The notes under the pieces are model-generated. The model searched no databases, was not told where the DNA came from, and was given only the letters and a program-made list of their open reading frames with translations. From the NCBI RefSeq assembly GCF_048128805.1, contig NC_136015.1:24437499-24501498 (forward strand): DNA of 64,000 bases. Direction: 5' to 3'. The stretch comes from Centroberyx gerrardi. Its lineage: Eukaryota > Chordata > Actinopteri > Beryciformes > Berycidae. Below, piece by piece: positions 25,701 to 37,744 of this stretch. Within the stretch, counting starts at the first letter, position 1. Each line of letters begins with the position of its first letter. A program made the translations under genes and the position numbers.

Positions 25701-28700
25701 TTCTATTATATTTTAGGCTATAAATATTGTATAAATGTAGACTCCTTTCTGGTAATTCTGCCATATTTTTTTACCCGGCTACACACAACACTCATTGGCT
25801 TTTATTAGAGATCAGGCCACTATTTGAGATCTGGTCTTTATTGGAAGTTTTACAGTACAGACAAGAAAAAGTGAAAAATTTTGCATACAAACACAAATTT
25901 TCTTCTGTGCCACATTTTATAAAAACATGTAGAACACCTCCCACTGTTTAAATGGCCTTTTGAGTTTCTTGCTTTCATTTTAAATGCATTCCCAGAAATA
26001 ATCCTCTAATTTTTCACAAGTATCCGTAATTAGAATAGACAATTTTTTTAGGTAACGTAACAGATTACAGTTACATTTATATTTACAATATACAATACAT
26101 AATGCTTTAATGCTGACTCAATCTAGTATGACGAAGGATAGTTTTTGAGTTGTATATAGCAATCAAAAAGCTGCAGCCATTCACTGTATGATGTATACTG
26201 AAGATATATGCAGCACTTGCACTTCCACAGGCTCTTATGCAACTCCTGTGCTATTTAAGGTGAGAAACCTAGAATCCTGAATGACCTAGAAACCTGAATG
26301 AATCAACACCTCACGCACTCTGCTTTGTTCCGCATGTTCTAGATTCTTCTACCAGTTCCTCTTGGCAAACGAGAGGTCGGTCGCGAAGGAGATTCGGGAC
26401 GAGTATGTGGACACCATGAGCAAGATTTACTACAGCTACTTCAAGTCTTACAGCGGCAGGCTGCTGAAAGTCCAGGTCAGTGGATTAACAAGCAAGGAGG
26501 TAAAAGGTCAAATGATGTGGATTTGGGGCGTCCTGGTGGATCAGCGGTCTAAGGCGTCCCGGGTTCGAATCCGGCCCAGGACCTTTGTCGCATGTCATCT
26601 CCCCCCTCTCTCTTTCAGCTAAAAATTAACTATACGCACATTGACAGTGGGTGCTGGGTTAAGTGTCGAACATCAGTTAAAAAGTAAAACCTGCACACTG
26701 AAGTATGATTTAACTCTTTATTGGATGACGTTTCGATCTAAAACGAGTTAAATCATACTTCGGTGTGCGGGTTCTACTTTTTAACTGATCCCCCTCTCTC
26801 TTTCCCAAGGAAAAAATCTCAAAAAAATAATCTTTAAAAAAAAAAAACGAAATTATGTATATTTTTTGATATATATTTTCTGTTATTTTCTATTTTTTTG
26901 AGTCCAGCCCCAGACCTTTGTCGCATGTCAGCAACAAAGGACTTTAGCATTTTTAACGCAGACCTACAAAGTGCTTTACAGACAATAAAACAATACATTA
27001 CAATATCAAAAACATCTAAAGTTTCTGTGCTTGTCTCTGTCGACAGTATGAGGAAGTAGCAGACAAGGACGACCTGATGGGAGTAGAGGACACGGCCAAG
27101 AAAGATATCCTTTGAACAGAGTGTGCGTGTGTGTGTGTGTGGGTGTGTGCACACGTGTCTTTTTGATGCACATGTGTGTGTGTGTGTAGGTGCATCTCTT
27201 TGATGTGCTGGTGTGTCTCCCTTCGATGCAAATGCATGTGCGGGTGTGTCTCTTTGATGTCACATACAGGTTATATTACCCAATTTCCCCTCGGGGATCA
27301 ATAAAGTATTTCTGATTCTGATTTCTGATTCTGATATACCTGACGTGACAATTCATAGATGAACCAAAAATCTGGTCGGACCCTGTGACCCTTGAGAATA
27401 ATTAACGAGTAAGTAACAAAATCACAAATATTTTGGTATACCAGTATCCCAGTAGAAAACAAGAAAAAGTCTGTCGCACACTCTAGCTCCATAGAAAATC
27501 TTTCTCAAATAAAGAATATTTTCTATGTTATTTTCTATATTATCGAGTCCAGCCCCGGACCTTTGTCACATTTCATCCCTCTCTCTCGGTCTTTTCTGTC
27601 TCTCTAAACTTTGAACTATCTAATAAAGGCAAAAATGCCAAAAAAATAATCTTAAAAAAAAAATAATATTTTCTATGGAGCTAGAGTATGCGACACTTTT
27701 TCTTGTTTTCTCCTGTCTACTTCTAGTGATCAGCACCTCTCTATTATACCAAAATCCCAGTAGCACAAAATAAAATTAAAACCAAAACTGTCTAAAATGG
27801 TGGTTTATGCTACTATTTGTATTATTGTTATTATTATGAGATGTGTAATGAAATGTGGATCCTGTATGAAGCTAGAGAGGTCTAAAACAACCCCAGGGAA
27901 GGGAATGGGAAGGGGTTTTCAGGAATCCGTATTTGTCTTGTATTTGTTCTTTGTGTCTAATATAAAAGCTGTGATGCTCCTTGACCCCCTGCAGCAGGTT
28001 TCTTCTCCAAGCCGTCTCTAAAGAGCAGGAACACCATCTTCACTCTGGGCCAGAGGGGGGCGGTGCTGAGTCCTGCTGAGCTGGAGGGGCCGATCCTCAT
28101 CCCACACACCGCCCAGAGAGGAGACAGCAGGGTGAGACACCAGAGAGAGGACTAGACGGTCCGACTCGAGTAGAAGTACTGTCACTCTGCTGATATTTGA
28201 CTTCAGTGGAAGTAAAAGCACTGGTGTAAAAATCTACTGAAGTAAAACTAAAGAGTGTCTCATTTAAAATGCCCTCAGAGTAAAAGTTACTGAGTTACTT
28301 TTTAGAAAAGAGAATGTTGTTAGCTGTGATATTTTCCATGTGATTCTAAAAGGAGAGAGGACAGAGTTCAAACTAGATTCTTTCAACTGGAAAATTTGGA
28401 AATTGCAAAATAGAGTGTACAAACAAAGTAAAGTCAAATTTATCTTCTCTTTACTGACTGACTGTTCTGTTGCTGATGGAGAGACACAAAATCTGTTCTC
28501 TGTAATGGATAGGATTTAAAATTGAACTTCAGTCAAAACATACTTAAGTAAAAGCAAAACTGACACAAAAAAGTACGCCAAAAAGCGACTCAATTACACT
28601 AATGTGAGTAAATGTGATTCATTACTTCCACCCTTGAGAAACACACACACATACATACACACACACATACTATGCTGCTCAGTTTGCATAATTCAATAGC

Positions 28701-30294
28701 AAAATTCAAACTTTTCAAACTTTTCTTAGATATTTACCAGAGCGTTCACTCTATCCAAAATGAATAAAAGAATGACAAAGTTTCTGTAAATATCACACCA
28801 GGAATTCTGGTCTTGTCAGTCAAAGAAATCCATTGAACTGCTGAGCCACAGTGACATCTTTCGGCCGTGTGGGCTAACTGAAACCTGGAGCGTACGGGTT
28901 TTAGAATTAATCAATAAATTAATCTAAGAGCAACATTTACAATCCCCTTATGTTCCAGAAAAAATATCTTAAAGTATTGAAGAACAGCACTTTGAATGAG
29001 TCTTACTATCTTACTATCCTACTCTCTCTCTCTCTCTCTCCTTAATGATTTCTGACTGTTTACACCTGTTATTATTTTTCACTTCCATATTTCTTGTGAA
29101 ATAAATAGAAGTTGAAGTATAAATGTATTGTGGGTTTGAGTGTTCATGCAGCTGATGAACAGCTGATAGTCTAAATTTAGGAGTTTCATAATGTCTGCAG
29201 TAAGTCCACTTCAGATCATGTTAAAGTATTTCAGTCAGTAACTCCGGCCTCAAGCTTGGCTGCAAGCCACAAACCACTAATGTCAGATGCATCCAGTTTC
29301 GTTTTCGAGGAAACCTTCAGGAGTCAGAAAAACGAAACAAAACAAAACTGATCTCTGTCCGTCTATCTGTCTCTCCCTCTCTCTCTTTTTTCCTCCCACC
29401 CTCCCTTCCTTCCCTCCCCCCTTCCCTCCCTCCCTCCTCCAGTATCCCTATGAGACGTTGTTTCGCAGTCAGCACTACGCCCTGCTGGACAACGGCTGCA
29501 GAGAGTACCTCTTTATCTCTGACTTCTTCATGGTGGCAGGAAACTCCGCCCTCGACCTCTTCAACAGCATCATGGGAAAGACCCTCAGCATGTTCCTGGT
29601 AACATGCACACTCTCATTTCACTCTGTCAGCCTCTGCAAGAGACTGTGGGCTGTGTCATGTGTGTGAACTTCTCATCGCAGTGCATACGCAGTTATTTTC
29701 AAAGGAAAGGATGTGACTGCTGCAGGTTCCCCACAGTGCTGAGAACTTGATTTTTGAGTTCAGCATGGGGAGACAGAGTGACCCAGACTGTCCCATAACA
29801 GAGAGGTTACAGGTTCAATCCCTGCAACAGCCAGTTGTCCATCAACATCTAATTGTCCTTAAGCAAGACACCAAACTTTTTAAAATTGTTTGAAATATGA
29901 ACTTTTAGTAAAAGAGTGCCATGCTTCTGAATTTTTTTTAAATACACTTATAGCAGCAGCAAAAGCCATAAGCAGCACCTCCCACAAGCATCTGTTTAGT
30001 GATATGAGATTAAAAAAAAAATGAGGTGTCCAGTCGACTATGGCTGCAACTAATGATTATTTTCATCATCGATGTTGATTATTTTTTTCAATTAATTGAT
30101 TATTTTTTCGATTAATTGATTAATCCTTTTTTAGTCTATAAAATGACAAAAATTATGATAAATGCTCATCCCAAGTTATGAGAGCCCAAAGTGATTCTTA
30201 AAATTGTTTACTTTGTCTGACCAGTAGAGAGCAAATCTCAAAGTATTATATGAAACAGAGAAAAGCAAAGCAAATCACCTCTTTGTGCTCTGCC

Positions 30295-30392
<98 letters not shown>

Positions 30393-33300
30393 CTCCCTGC
30401 AGAAGAGCATGTCCACCTACGTGTCGGACTGCTACGACAGCATCGCTGTCTTCCTGTGTATCCACATCATCCTCAGGTTCAGAGCCATCACCGCCAAGAG
30501 GAACATCCCCGCTCTCGACAAGTCAGTATCACACTCATTGACTGATTGACTGATTGATTAACTTGATTCAGTAATTCAAAAGAAAAGAATACATCATCAT
30601 CGTTGTCGGGGAACAATGTTTTCCAGAGAAGAAAGAAGAAAAAAATGCTTATTTTCTCATTGACATCCATGTATTTTTTAAATTTTGCAGTGGGTTTTAA
30701 TTGGTTTCAGCACCCCAAAGTTCCCAAAACAAACTCAACACATAAGAAAAAGAAAAAGACCAAAATGGTTTTATTTTTTGCCCAAGAGCAGCAATATGCA
30801 ATATACAGCTCCTCACCAAGAGACCAGATCACACTCATTATTCATTAAAAAGTATGAGGAACAGCACAATAAAGCTAAAAATCTGATCTCCATTCTGTTC
30901 CCTGTTGGTAGGAGAGTGTGTGTCCAAACATCACGAGAAACTGCAATACAGAAGCAGCCAGTGTAGAAGTCACTCTTTTTCCACTTGGTTGCTCCACACC
31001 AAGGAGGAATTGTATGGGAAATGAGATCTTACACTGTATATGACTATTTTGAGAAACTTGGTTGAAATCATATCGGAAAGAAATAGTTTAAAATCACACT
31101 GTTGTCTGTTTCTTTTTTTAATCTGGAAACAGGAAACTTAAGCTCTGTTTAGCAAGCAATCTTCAAGGAGCACAACATGATGATGATGATGATGATGATG
31201 AAACTTTCCTTCTGTCTTTACCTGGCCTGTTTGTCCGTCAGGTACTGGGAGGCGGTGTTGGAGCTGCTGTGGCCGAGGTTTGAGCTGATCCTGGAGATGA
31301 ACATCCACAGCATCAGAAACACAGATCCTCAGAAACTAGGATTGCTGGACACCCGGCCGCACTACGTATGTTTTACACACAAACAAACCCCGTATTCCAT
31401 CTGATTGTAAAGTATACCTAACATGCATCGACACACACCGCACTCCGGCTCCCGTTGAATTCAGTGTGTGTAATTATTTCAGATCACTCGTCGTTACGCA
31501 GAGTTCTCCTCAGCCATAGTCAGCATCAACCAGACGTTCCCCAACGAAAGAACCAACGCTCTGCTGGGACAGCTGCAGGTAACAAACACACTGTAGTGAT
31601 AATAATAATAATGCATTTGAATCATAACGCACTTTAGAGTAAATCTCTTAGAGTAAGAAAAACACAGTCAAAGCCAACAACTACACAACAGGTCAAATAA
31701 ATCAATAGATAAGTAAGTAACAAAGTAAGTAATTAAGTAACAAAGCAAGTAGTTTACAAAGCAAGTAAGTAAGTTAGCAACAAAGCAGCATGTTGTGTGC
31801 ATCAGGGTTGTAATAAGATATTAATTTCCAATATTGCACATCAAAAAAGAACAAAGGAGATTTCTTTTCTCAGATGTCGATATGGTAGACAGGGTAGTTC
31901 TTTCTGGACACAGTGGGATTGTGGGAGTGTTAAAAATCACAGCTAAGATGTGAAGACTCACAGTGCTTCCTGCCTCAACTTTTGCTTAATAAACAACAGA
32001 TATGATTTGTAGAAAATTATTTTCTCAAGTGCTGTAAACTGTGGTGAAGCTTGATGAAAGCTTCTTGCCGGACACCATTGATTTCCAAAGAAACAGAAAT
32101 GTTGTGTACTAATGTAATAAATGTTTGGTGATATAAATGTTGGAAGATAGGAGTAGAGTTGTCTTGTGTTGTATTGCACTCTCCAGTATTCTGCTGTGTA
32201 CAACTTGCCCTCGATGTTTTATTAAACATGTTGATACTTCTTCAGGTCGAGGTGGAAAACTTTGTGCTGAAGATGGCGGCGGAGTTTCCCTCCAGGAGAG
32301 ACCAGCTCATCTTCCTCATCAACAACTACGACATGATGCTGAGCGTGCTCATGGTGAGAGGAAAACTACAAACACTTACTCTCCCACATCCTGCGATTAG
32401 TTAACACACTGGCCATGTGAATGAGTTTCTTTGTTTTGTATGACTTAATTGAACTAGTTTTGTGGGGTTTTTTTTGTTAATCAAGTTGTAGTTTAGTGGC
32501 GGACCTAAACTACAAGAAGTTTTCCAAATGATCAAACATGAAATTACTATCTCAGTCTAGATAAGAGTGAGGTTTTCCAAGAAAAGATCTGACAAATAGG
32601 TCAATTCTCCTCCTCCTTTTATTTTCTCATTGTTTTTATTCTCCTTTTTGTTTATTCTCTTATTTCTCTATTGCTTTATTTCCTTCCTTTGCTGTTCTTT
32701 TATCTGTAAAGAAGCTTTGTAAACTATTTTGAAAAGCGCTACAAAAATAAAGATTAAATAATATTATCTTTCACTCTAATCTTCTAAACATGTTAAGTGG
32801 GAAATTTGGTCAAAAGTCTCATGATGTCTACCTGAGAATTTCTTCCATTCCAGTCATCTTAATTGTTGAAAATGAAAACTTTTTGGCTAATTTTGGTTTG
32901 GTAAAAATCTCTGATGGTTGTGTGTGTGGCTGTTGTTTTGCCCTCGCTCCTCCAGGAGAGGGCAGCAGACGACAGTAAAGAGGTGGAGGGTTTCCAGCAG
33001 CTGCTCCTGGCCAGGACTCAGGTAAACAAGCACAGAGGAACTATGGGAATTTCCAGAGCATCATGTGGGAGTTTTGTTGACTCAGCGTCTTTGACTAGAA
33101 CAATTGCCCTTCACAAGAGCAGGGAATGCTTCCTCCTCCCAAGTCGTGAAAAATGTTAACTTTCCTTCTCTCTCTGCATTTTCTGTATTCTCAAAGCTTC
33201 TTTTGGACCCATTTCTAGTTGAATTGAAAGTGAAAAATGACTCAAAGTTGTGGTGTGTTGTGATAAATGCATGCAGAGTCAGATTTTAACAAAACTGAAG

Positions 33301-34309
33301 TATCCTAACTGGTTGTTTTTCTGTTTCTCTTGCAGGAGTTTATAGAGGAGATCCTGTCTCCGCCCTTCGGAGGGATGATCGCCTTCGTGAAGGAGGCCGA
33401 GGCGCTGATGGAGAAAGGGCAGCTGGACCGACTGAAGAATGATGAAGGTGAACAGAATATTTTGGTTTGGTACAGAGGTGGGGACTCAAGTCACATGACT
33501 TGGACTCGAGTTAGACTCGAGTCACATCTTTACTTACTTGAGACTTGACTTGGGTTCTGGTGACTTGGGACTTGACTCTGACTTGTACTTTGATGACTTG
33601 AAAAGGTTTCTAAAGTCCTGACTTGAGATCTTGTGTTTGTGTAAATGACTTAGATTGAAAGTGATGAGATTTGTTCCAGCGGACGACTGAATTTAAATTC
33701 TGTTTTCTGAATTTGTATGGAATGATTGAATTTATTGAAGTTGAAACTGATTATAGAAATCAAACTCATGATGCTCTTACCAAGTTTTTATCCTATTAAA
33801 ACCATATTGCATTGAAAAGTCCTAGATATTTAGTTTTCTTTAAGATATTAAATTGATACTGGACTCTTGATTTGTTCTGACTTGACTTGCTGTTCTACAT
33901 TTAGACTTGAGACTTGACATTAATGACATGGACTTGACTTGGGTTTCAGTCTTCCTCTCACTTTTGTTTCCCTTTTGTCTGCTAGTGCCTCATTTTGTGA
34001 CGCTTTTCAGCCTCCTACATCCTTTCTTTTCTTACATCTGCCTCTTCGTGTCTGTACACCCTCGCCCATCAGTCAACTAATGTTCTCTCTCTTTTATGAA
34101 GGGGGAAATGCATGGGAGTCAGTTCACAAGCAGACAACATCAGACATTAGCAAACAGTTTCCAATCGTGATTGGAAACTCAGTGACGTCTTACTGCGTTA
34201 CAATTGGCACAGCAGAGTTTTAAGGTTGATTAACTGAAGCTCTCTCTCTCGCTGTCTCTCTCTCTCGCTGTCTCTCTCTCTCTCTCTCTCTCGCTGTCTC
34301 TCTCTCTCG

Positions 34310-34402
<93 letters not shown>

Positions 34403-35112
34403 TCTCTGTCTCTCTCTGTCTCTCTCTCTCCCGCTCCAGCTCGTATCACCCAGTTGGTGCGTGGGTTTTCCAGTACGTGGAAACAGTCAGTTGAGGGCAT
34501 GAGTCAAGACGTCATGAGGTCCTTCACCAACTTTAAAAACGGCACCAGCATCATACAGGTAATGACGAGCGAGAGAAGTGTGCAGGTTATCTAATTCTGT
34601 CTAATAATACTACTAATACTCTTACTACTACTGCTACTACTACTATTAATGATATTTATGTTGCTTACATTTCTTAATGAGATAATTAATTTATCATGTC
34701 TCTTTTTCTCCTGGGATCCCGGGAAGTTTCAAAGGAATTTATTTCCTGGCATGAATCTTAACTGAATTTTCAGGCTTTTATTGGAGGGGTTTTCAGTCCA
34801 GAACACTGATTTTGTGGGAAAAGTTGCTACCTGGATATTCATATGTGATATTGATATTGTGATACTGTATGTTTGTGTGTGAGAGGGAGAGAGAGAGACA
34901 GATAGAGAGAGAGAGAGAGATGCAAAAAGCCAAAGTGACACTTAAACTCCGCCTCCTCCTGTCAGGGCGCCCTGACCCAGCTGATCCAGTACTACCATGG
35001 CTTCCACAAGGTCCTCAACCAGCCGACCTTCCGCAGCCTGGCTGTTCGCTCTGAGCTCATCAACCTGCACCACCTCATGGTCGAGGTCAAGAAGCACAAG
35101 CCCAACTTCTGA
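18819..35112 (+). CDS. vps52: VPS52, subunit of the GARP/EARP tethering complexes
   Basis: Twenty exons join in phase to 722 aa (human 723): 18819-18908, 19555-19636, 20041-20093, 20610-20685, 21108-21175, 22465-22640, 24504-24654, 25161-25261, 26343-26475, 27047-27104, 27998-28131, 29443-29598, 30403-30521, 31242-31365, 31483-31578, 32246-32353, 32956-33021, 33336-33447, 34440-34558, 34966-35112. GARP tethers endosome-derived vesicles at the trans-Golgi network. Conserved blocks: TTDEFILDEVD, HNQITACDSILERMEGML, FILQKIYSFRKPMTNYQIP, FRSQHYALLDNGCREYLFI, DTRPHYITRRYAEFSSA, SPPFGG, LHHLMVEVKKHKPNF. The N-terminal third is predicted coiled coil in this family. Intron 10 is a U12-type AT-AG intron with a tandem NAGNAG acceptor, so an extra Ala may be included at residue 330. 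The 3' UTR ends near 36,460. No breaks are seen. Confidence 0.98.
21257..21507. mobile_element. 251-bp MITE with about 60-bp terminal inverted repeats
   Basis: The left end TACGGTGGATGACGGGTGCC mirrors the right end CCCGTCGACCACCGTA. The arms also share CAAAGGCCCAAAGCAATTGC and its complement. ATTTAG flanks both sides (21251-21256, 21508-21513) as a 6-bp duplication. It lies in vps52 intron 5. The superfamily is not certain. Confidence 0.75.
22016..22066. repeat. (CT)n microsatellite, vps52 intron 5
   Basis: About 25 perfect CT units within a longer pyrimidine-rich stretch (21,940-22,150). Confidence 0.95.
22760..24407. repeat. Two direct tandem copies of about 0.82 kb in vps52 intron 6
   Basis: Copy 1 (about 22,760-23,600) and copy 2 (about 23,601-24,407) share TAGAGCCTTTAGAGGT, GAAAAGTCTCGTC (22,825 and 23,650, offset 825), GGCATGAAGGCTCGCAATTT and GGCATATTGGTAGGAAATAC-like ends. 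They differ by scattered substitutions and small indels. No coding potential or terminal repeats were recognised. Confidence 0.9.
25481..26080. mobile_element. Possible non-autonomous element, vps52 intron 8
   Basis: Ends carry inverted TTACAGTTAC / GTAACGTAAC-like motifs (GGGTTACTTTAAAG and ATTACAGTTACTAGTTACC at the left, GGTAACGTAACAGATTACAG at the right), typical of a dispersed fish repeat. Borders are approximate. Confidence 0.35.
26530..26850 (+). mobile_element. tRNA-derived SINE, split by a palindromic insert
   Basis: The head has a 7-bp tRNA-like acceptor pair (GTCCTGG at 26530, CCAGGAC at 26576), an A-box-like TGGATCAGCGGTCTAAGG and a perfect B box GGGTTCGAATCC. The anticodon arm is missing, so it is not a tRNA gene. 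The body (ACCTTTGTCGCATGTCATC, CCCCTCTCTCTTTC) breaks off near 26,620 and resumes at 26,790 up to an A-rich tail. Related body fragments lie at 26,900-26,935 and 27,540-27,665. Confidence 0.7.
26672..26789. mobile_element. 118-bp foldback element inside the SINE
   Basis: Two 45-bp arms (26672-26716 and 26745-26789) are nearly perfect inverted repeats (ATCAGTTAAAAAGTA ... TACTTTTTAACTGAT), around a 28-base loop containing GGATGACGTTTCGATC. It could form a long hairpin in the vps52 pre-mRNA. Confidence 0.75.
27272..27335 (+). mobile_element. Retroposon 3' tail (AATTTCCCC..GGGATCAATAAAGT)
   Basis: AATTTCCCCTCGGGGATCAA followed by TAAAGTATTTCTGATTCTGA repeats is a common 3' tail of fish non-LTR retroposons. 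The same tail in reverse orientation is at 62,253-62,292. Confidence 0.5.
27452..27715. mobile_element. Inverted-repeat element disrupted by a SINE fragment
   Basis: The arms 27452-27499 and 27668-27715 are about 48-bp inverted repeats (GTAGAAAACAAGAAAAAGT / ACTTTTTCTTGTTTTCTCC). Between them lies a SINE 3' part (GACCTTTGTCACATTTCATC, AAGGCAAAAATGCC and an A-rich end). It sits in the U12 intron of vps52. Confidence 0.55.
28135..28640 (+). mobile_element. Dispersed repeat of the AGTAAAAGTTACTGAGTTAC family
   Basis: This block shares AGAGTAAAAGTTACT, GTTAGCTGTGAT, CATGTGATTCTAAAAGGAGA and GAGGACAGAGTTCA with the reverse complement of 62,895-63,365. It is non-coding, in vps52 intron 11. The family name is not known to me. 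Confidence 0.6.
29765..29885 (+). mobile_element. SINE fragment, vps52 intron 12
   Basis: A B-box-like GGTTCAATCC is followed by GTCCTTAAGCAAGACACCAA, a block typical of tRNA-derived fish SINEs. Both ends are decayed. Confidence 0.45.
30035..30240 (+). mobile_element. Fragment of the GGCTGCAACTAATGATTATTTT repeat
   Basis: TGGCTGCAACTAATGATTAT followed by ATTAATTGATTA motifs and GAGCCCAAAG. The same family lies reversed at 56,700-56,940. Confidence 0.5.
30298..30388. repeat. (CT)n tract just before vps52 exon 13
   Basis: About 45 CT units with one CC interruption, ending 14 bases before the exon 13 acceptor and so extending its polypyrimidine tract. Confidence 0.95.
33473..33955. mobile_element. 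Dispersed repeat rich in GACTTGG / GACTCGAG motifs, vps52 intron 18
   Basis: It starts GGTGGGGACTCAAGTCACAT and continues with many ACTTGACTTGGG variants at both ends, around an AT-rich middle. This is a frequent fish intronic repeat, probably a non-autonomous DNA element. Confidence 0.55.
34238..34430. repeat. (CT)n tract just before vps52 exon 19
   Basis: About 190 bases of CT repeats with scattered CG and GT interruptions, ending about ten bases before the acceptor CTCCAG. Confidence 0.95.
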
Positions 35113-35634
35113 CAGGACTGCTTCAGACAGTCGGTCAGTCACACCACAGGGAGGAAAGGGGCAAGGCTAGCTCGTTAGCCGTGCTAGCGATGATTCCCGT
35201 GGTGTAAACAGCCAACACAATGAATAATTCACTACATTCAAAACCAAGAGACTCTGCTTCATTAACAGTCAAACCATGCAGGGTTGAAACATTTTGAAAA
35301 AGCATGAGCATGGTAAAAGAAAATGTGAATCTATGAGAATTACACTGGAGGTGACGTTCGCTTCAGCTTCCAAGTCATATTGGAAATATTGGAAAGCATT
35401 AAGAAAGTCAAGTAACCAAACCTCTTAACAGGACTATTACCAGACAAACCATTGCATCCCATTCTCTGTTTTGCCTCTCAGCTGGAGAGCACGAGTCACG
35501 TTGTAGATCAGAGCGGACTAGTAGAAAGTGACGGAGGTTTTCCCGACACGAGATGAGCGGAGCGGCTGATTGGACGGCGACTGTCCTGTAGCCGAAAAGT
35601 GACGGATTTGATTTGTGTAACAGACACTGAACCC

Positions 35635-35710
35635 CTACCTGCTCAATCACTGTATGTCACTCTGGATAAGAGCGTCAATTAGATGTCTAAAATGTAAAAA
35701 AAAAAAAAAT
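35635..35710 (+). mobile_element. SINE 3' tail in the vps52 3' UTR
   Basis: TGTCACTCTGGATAAGAGCG followed by TCAATTAGATGTCTAAAATG and an A-run matches the common fish SINE tail (GTCGCTTTGGATAAAAGCG-type). A second copy is at 56,450. Confidence 0.6.
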
Positions 35711-36436
35711 GAGATTGACATGGTGATCCAATTAAATGAAAATTAGGGGTATTCATAACCAGAATTACACTAGAATGGAATAATCAAAAGATTAGTATAA
35801 GTATAAACTCTGGCTATTTGAGACTAGCATTCTGCAAATTCATATCTAAATTAATGATTAAAATACACAAGTCATAGAATCATCAATACACTGATGACTG
35901 CATTCTCTACAATAGAGATATCGGAAAACAAAAAGTAAAGTTGAAGCAACAAAAGCCGCTGTCTACATGGACTTCATGCAGAGGTATGGATAAGAGTTTA
36001 GACTTTCATCATGCAATATTGAACTATTAAGATACTGGCAGAGTACCAGTATCTTAAAAGTCTCGAGTAGATACATGTTTTTGCTCTTTTATTGCTTTAA
36101 TTAAAGAACTGATAAATATGTACATTTGATTCAGATCAATGCAGTACTGCGGGAGAGGCTCTTGGGAACACGTCCACATTACATGGTAAAGCTGTTAATC
36201 TTTATTGGTGTGAATCTCAGCAGGTGAAGTTGTTGCGTGCCTTTCCACACTTTGTTTGGGTTTCATCGTATCTGTGCTTGTGTATATCTGCTGTGTTCAT
36301 GAAGGCATTCCAGTGTGTTGCTATAGTGTTCGAGTTTTACAATGAATCATGGAAATGTAATGTGATCGCCATCTTTCTGTCTGTTTCATTTCTTCATTAA
36401 AGATTAAAGTATGTACATTGAGATGCACAGTGAGGA

Positions 36437-36442
36437 AATAAA
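36437..36442 (+). promoter_or_regulatory. vps52: vps52 poly(A) signal
   Basis: AATAAA at 36437, with an ATTAAA 41 bases earlier (36396), about 1.3 kb after the stop codon. Confidence 0.65.
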
Positions 36443-36460
36443 ACATTTTTAGCAATACCA

Positions 36461-37590
36461 ATACCTTGTTTCATTTTACAATGCGTTACATGTTGCTACA
36501 ATAATTTACACTATTAACAGTCAAAGTCATTCACCATTCACTCATTCAAAATGCTTAATAGACAACTCAGGCTGGATTTACAGCCCCTTGTTAATTATTT
36601 GAGTTTAAGAACAAATCAGAACGAAAGAAATGATTCACCTGCCCTCTATCCTCCAGCAAGTCTGGGTTAAAGGTCCAATATTATTCAATTTCTGTTTTCA
36701 AATATACTACGTTTTAGAATAACAATCATGTGCTTCATGTGTTTCAAATAAATGTAGTTGAATTAATAGGTTGTTTCTTGCTGCAGTTTAGGAAGGAGAG
36801 CCAGTCAAGACACATCAACATGTGACACATTTACTGGAGATAATCTGAATGATTCATCTGATGAATGATTTCTAAAGAATAGACTTTTGAAAGTGAGATG
36901 ATTTATAAATCTAGTTGCCTAGAGATAGATATAGATATACTGTATATATATATATGTATGTATCTATATCTATCTATATATATATAGATAGATATATATA
37001 TAGATACATGGATATATACGTAGATATACACTCATAAAGAGCTGTCACATTACTGGCAAAATATCAGCATTTCATTCATAAATTATTATTATTTGATATG
37101 AATATGATTACCAGTCAATTATGATTAATTGTCATGCTCATCAAAAAAAACGAGACGTAATCTAAAAGTTGCACATTAATTGAAAGTCAAAAACAGCGAA
37201 GATAATGAGATTAAGAACCGGCTGCAGGTTTTGCTGAACAAACATGTGCCAGTGAGTGTAGATATAGATCTGACTTTAGGCTCCTGTGTGAATCCAGCCT
37301 GAGTTGTTTTTAGTCTGTCAGCCTATCAAAAAAAGTCACAAAAATTGATTAACTTTGCTTAATAATCACTATGAACAATATATAATGTTATTCTGTTCAA
37401 ATTTTACAAACTTAAACATCTACATTACTCAGCACAATCACAGCTTGGTCAATTTCAAATAAAAGTGACCAACATCTACAACTCAGAAACATATTGCACA
37501 GATGGGAATGAAAAAATTCTCATCACAACTGGTAGACTCTAAAAAAAAAATCTTCATATGGAGTTAGTTATTTTGCAGAAGAGATTTTTC
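36461..37590. other. Intergenic DNA between vps52 and IgA
   Basis: AT-rich, with a (TATAGA)-type palindromic microsatellite at about 36,920-37,030. The 3' end of IgA (minus strand) must lie here or overlap the vps52 3' UTR; TTTATT at 36201-36206 is one possible minus-strand poly(A) signal. Nothing else is recognised. Confidence 0.5.
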
Positions 37591-37680
37591 TCAGAGCAGA
37601 TGTAAGATCAGCGAACTGATGATGAGACCGAACAAAATCCTCAGAGACGAACAGCTGTTTGTGGTGTCACCTGGAAACAG

Positions 37681-37744
<64 letters not shown>

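Larger units (their letters stand above)
27105..27997 (+). other. vps52: U12-type AT-AG intron of vps52 (intron 10)
   Basis: The 5' splice site is ATATCCTTTG directly after exon 10 (ends 27104), an exact match to the minor-spliceosome AT consensus. TCCTTGAC at 27978-27985 matches the U12 branch site (TCCTTRAY), 13 bases before the 3' end. The intron ends GCAGCAG, so acceptors at 27994 and 27997 are both possible and both keep frame. Exon phases require the boundary exactly here. Confidence 0.88.

Noticed and set aside
26530-26582. tRNA gene
   Set aside because: It has an acceptor pair, A-box-like and B-box sequences but no room for an anticodon arm, and is followed by a SINE body and A-rich tail.
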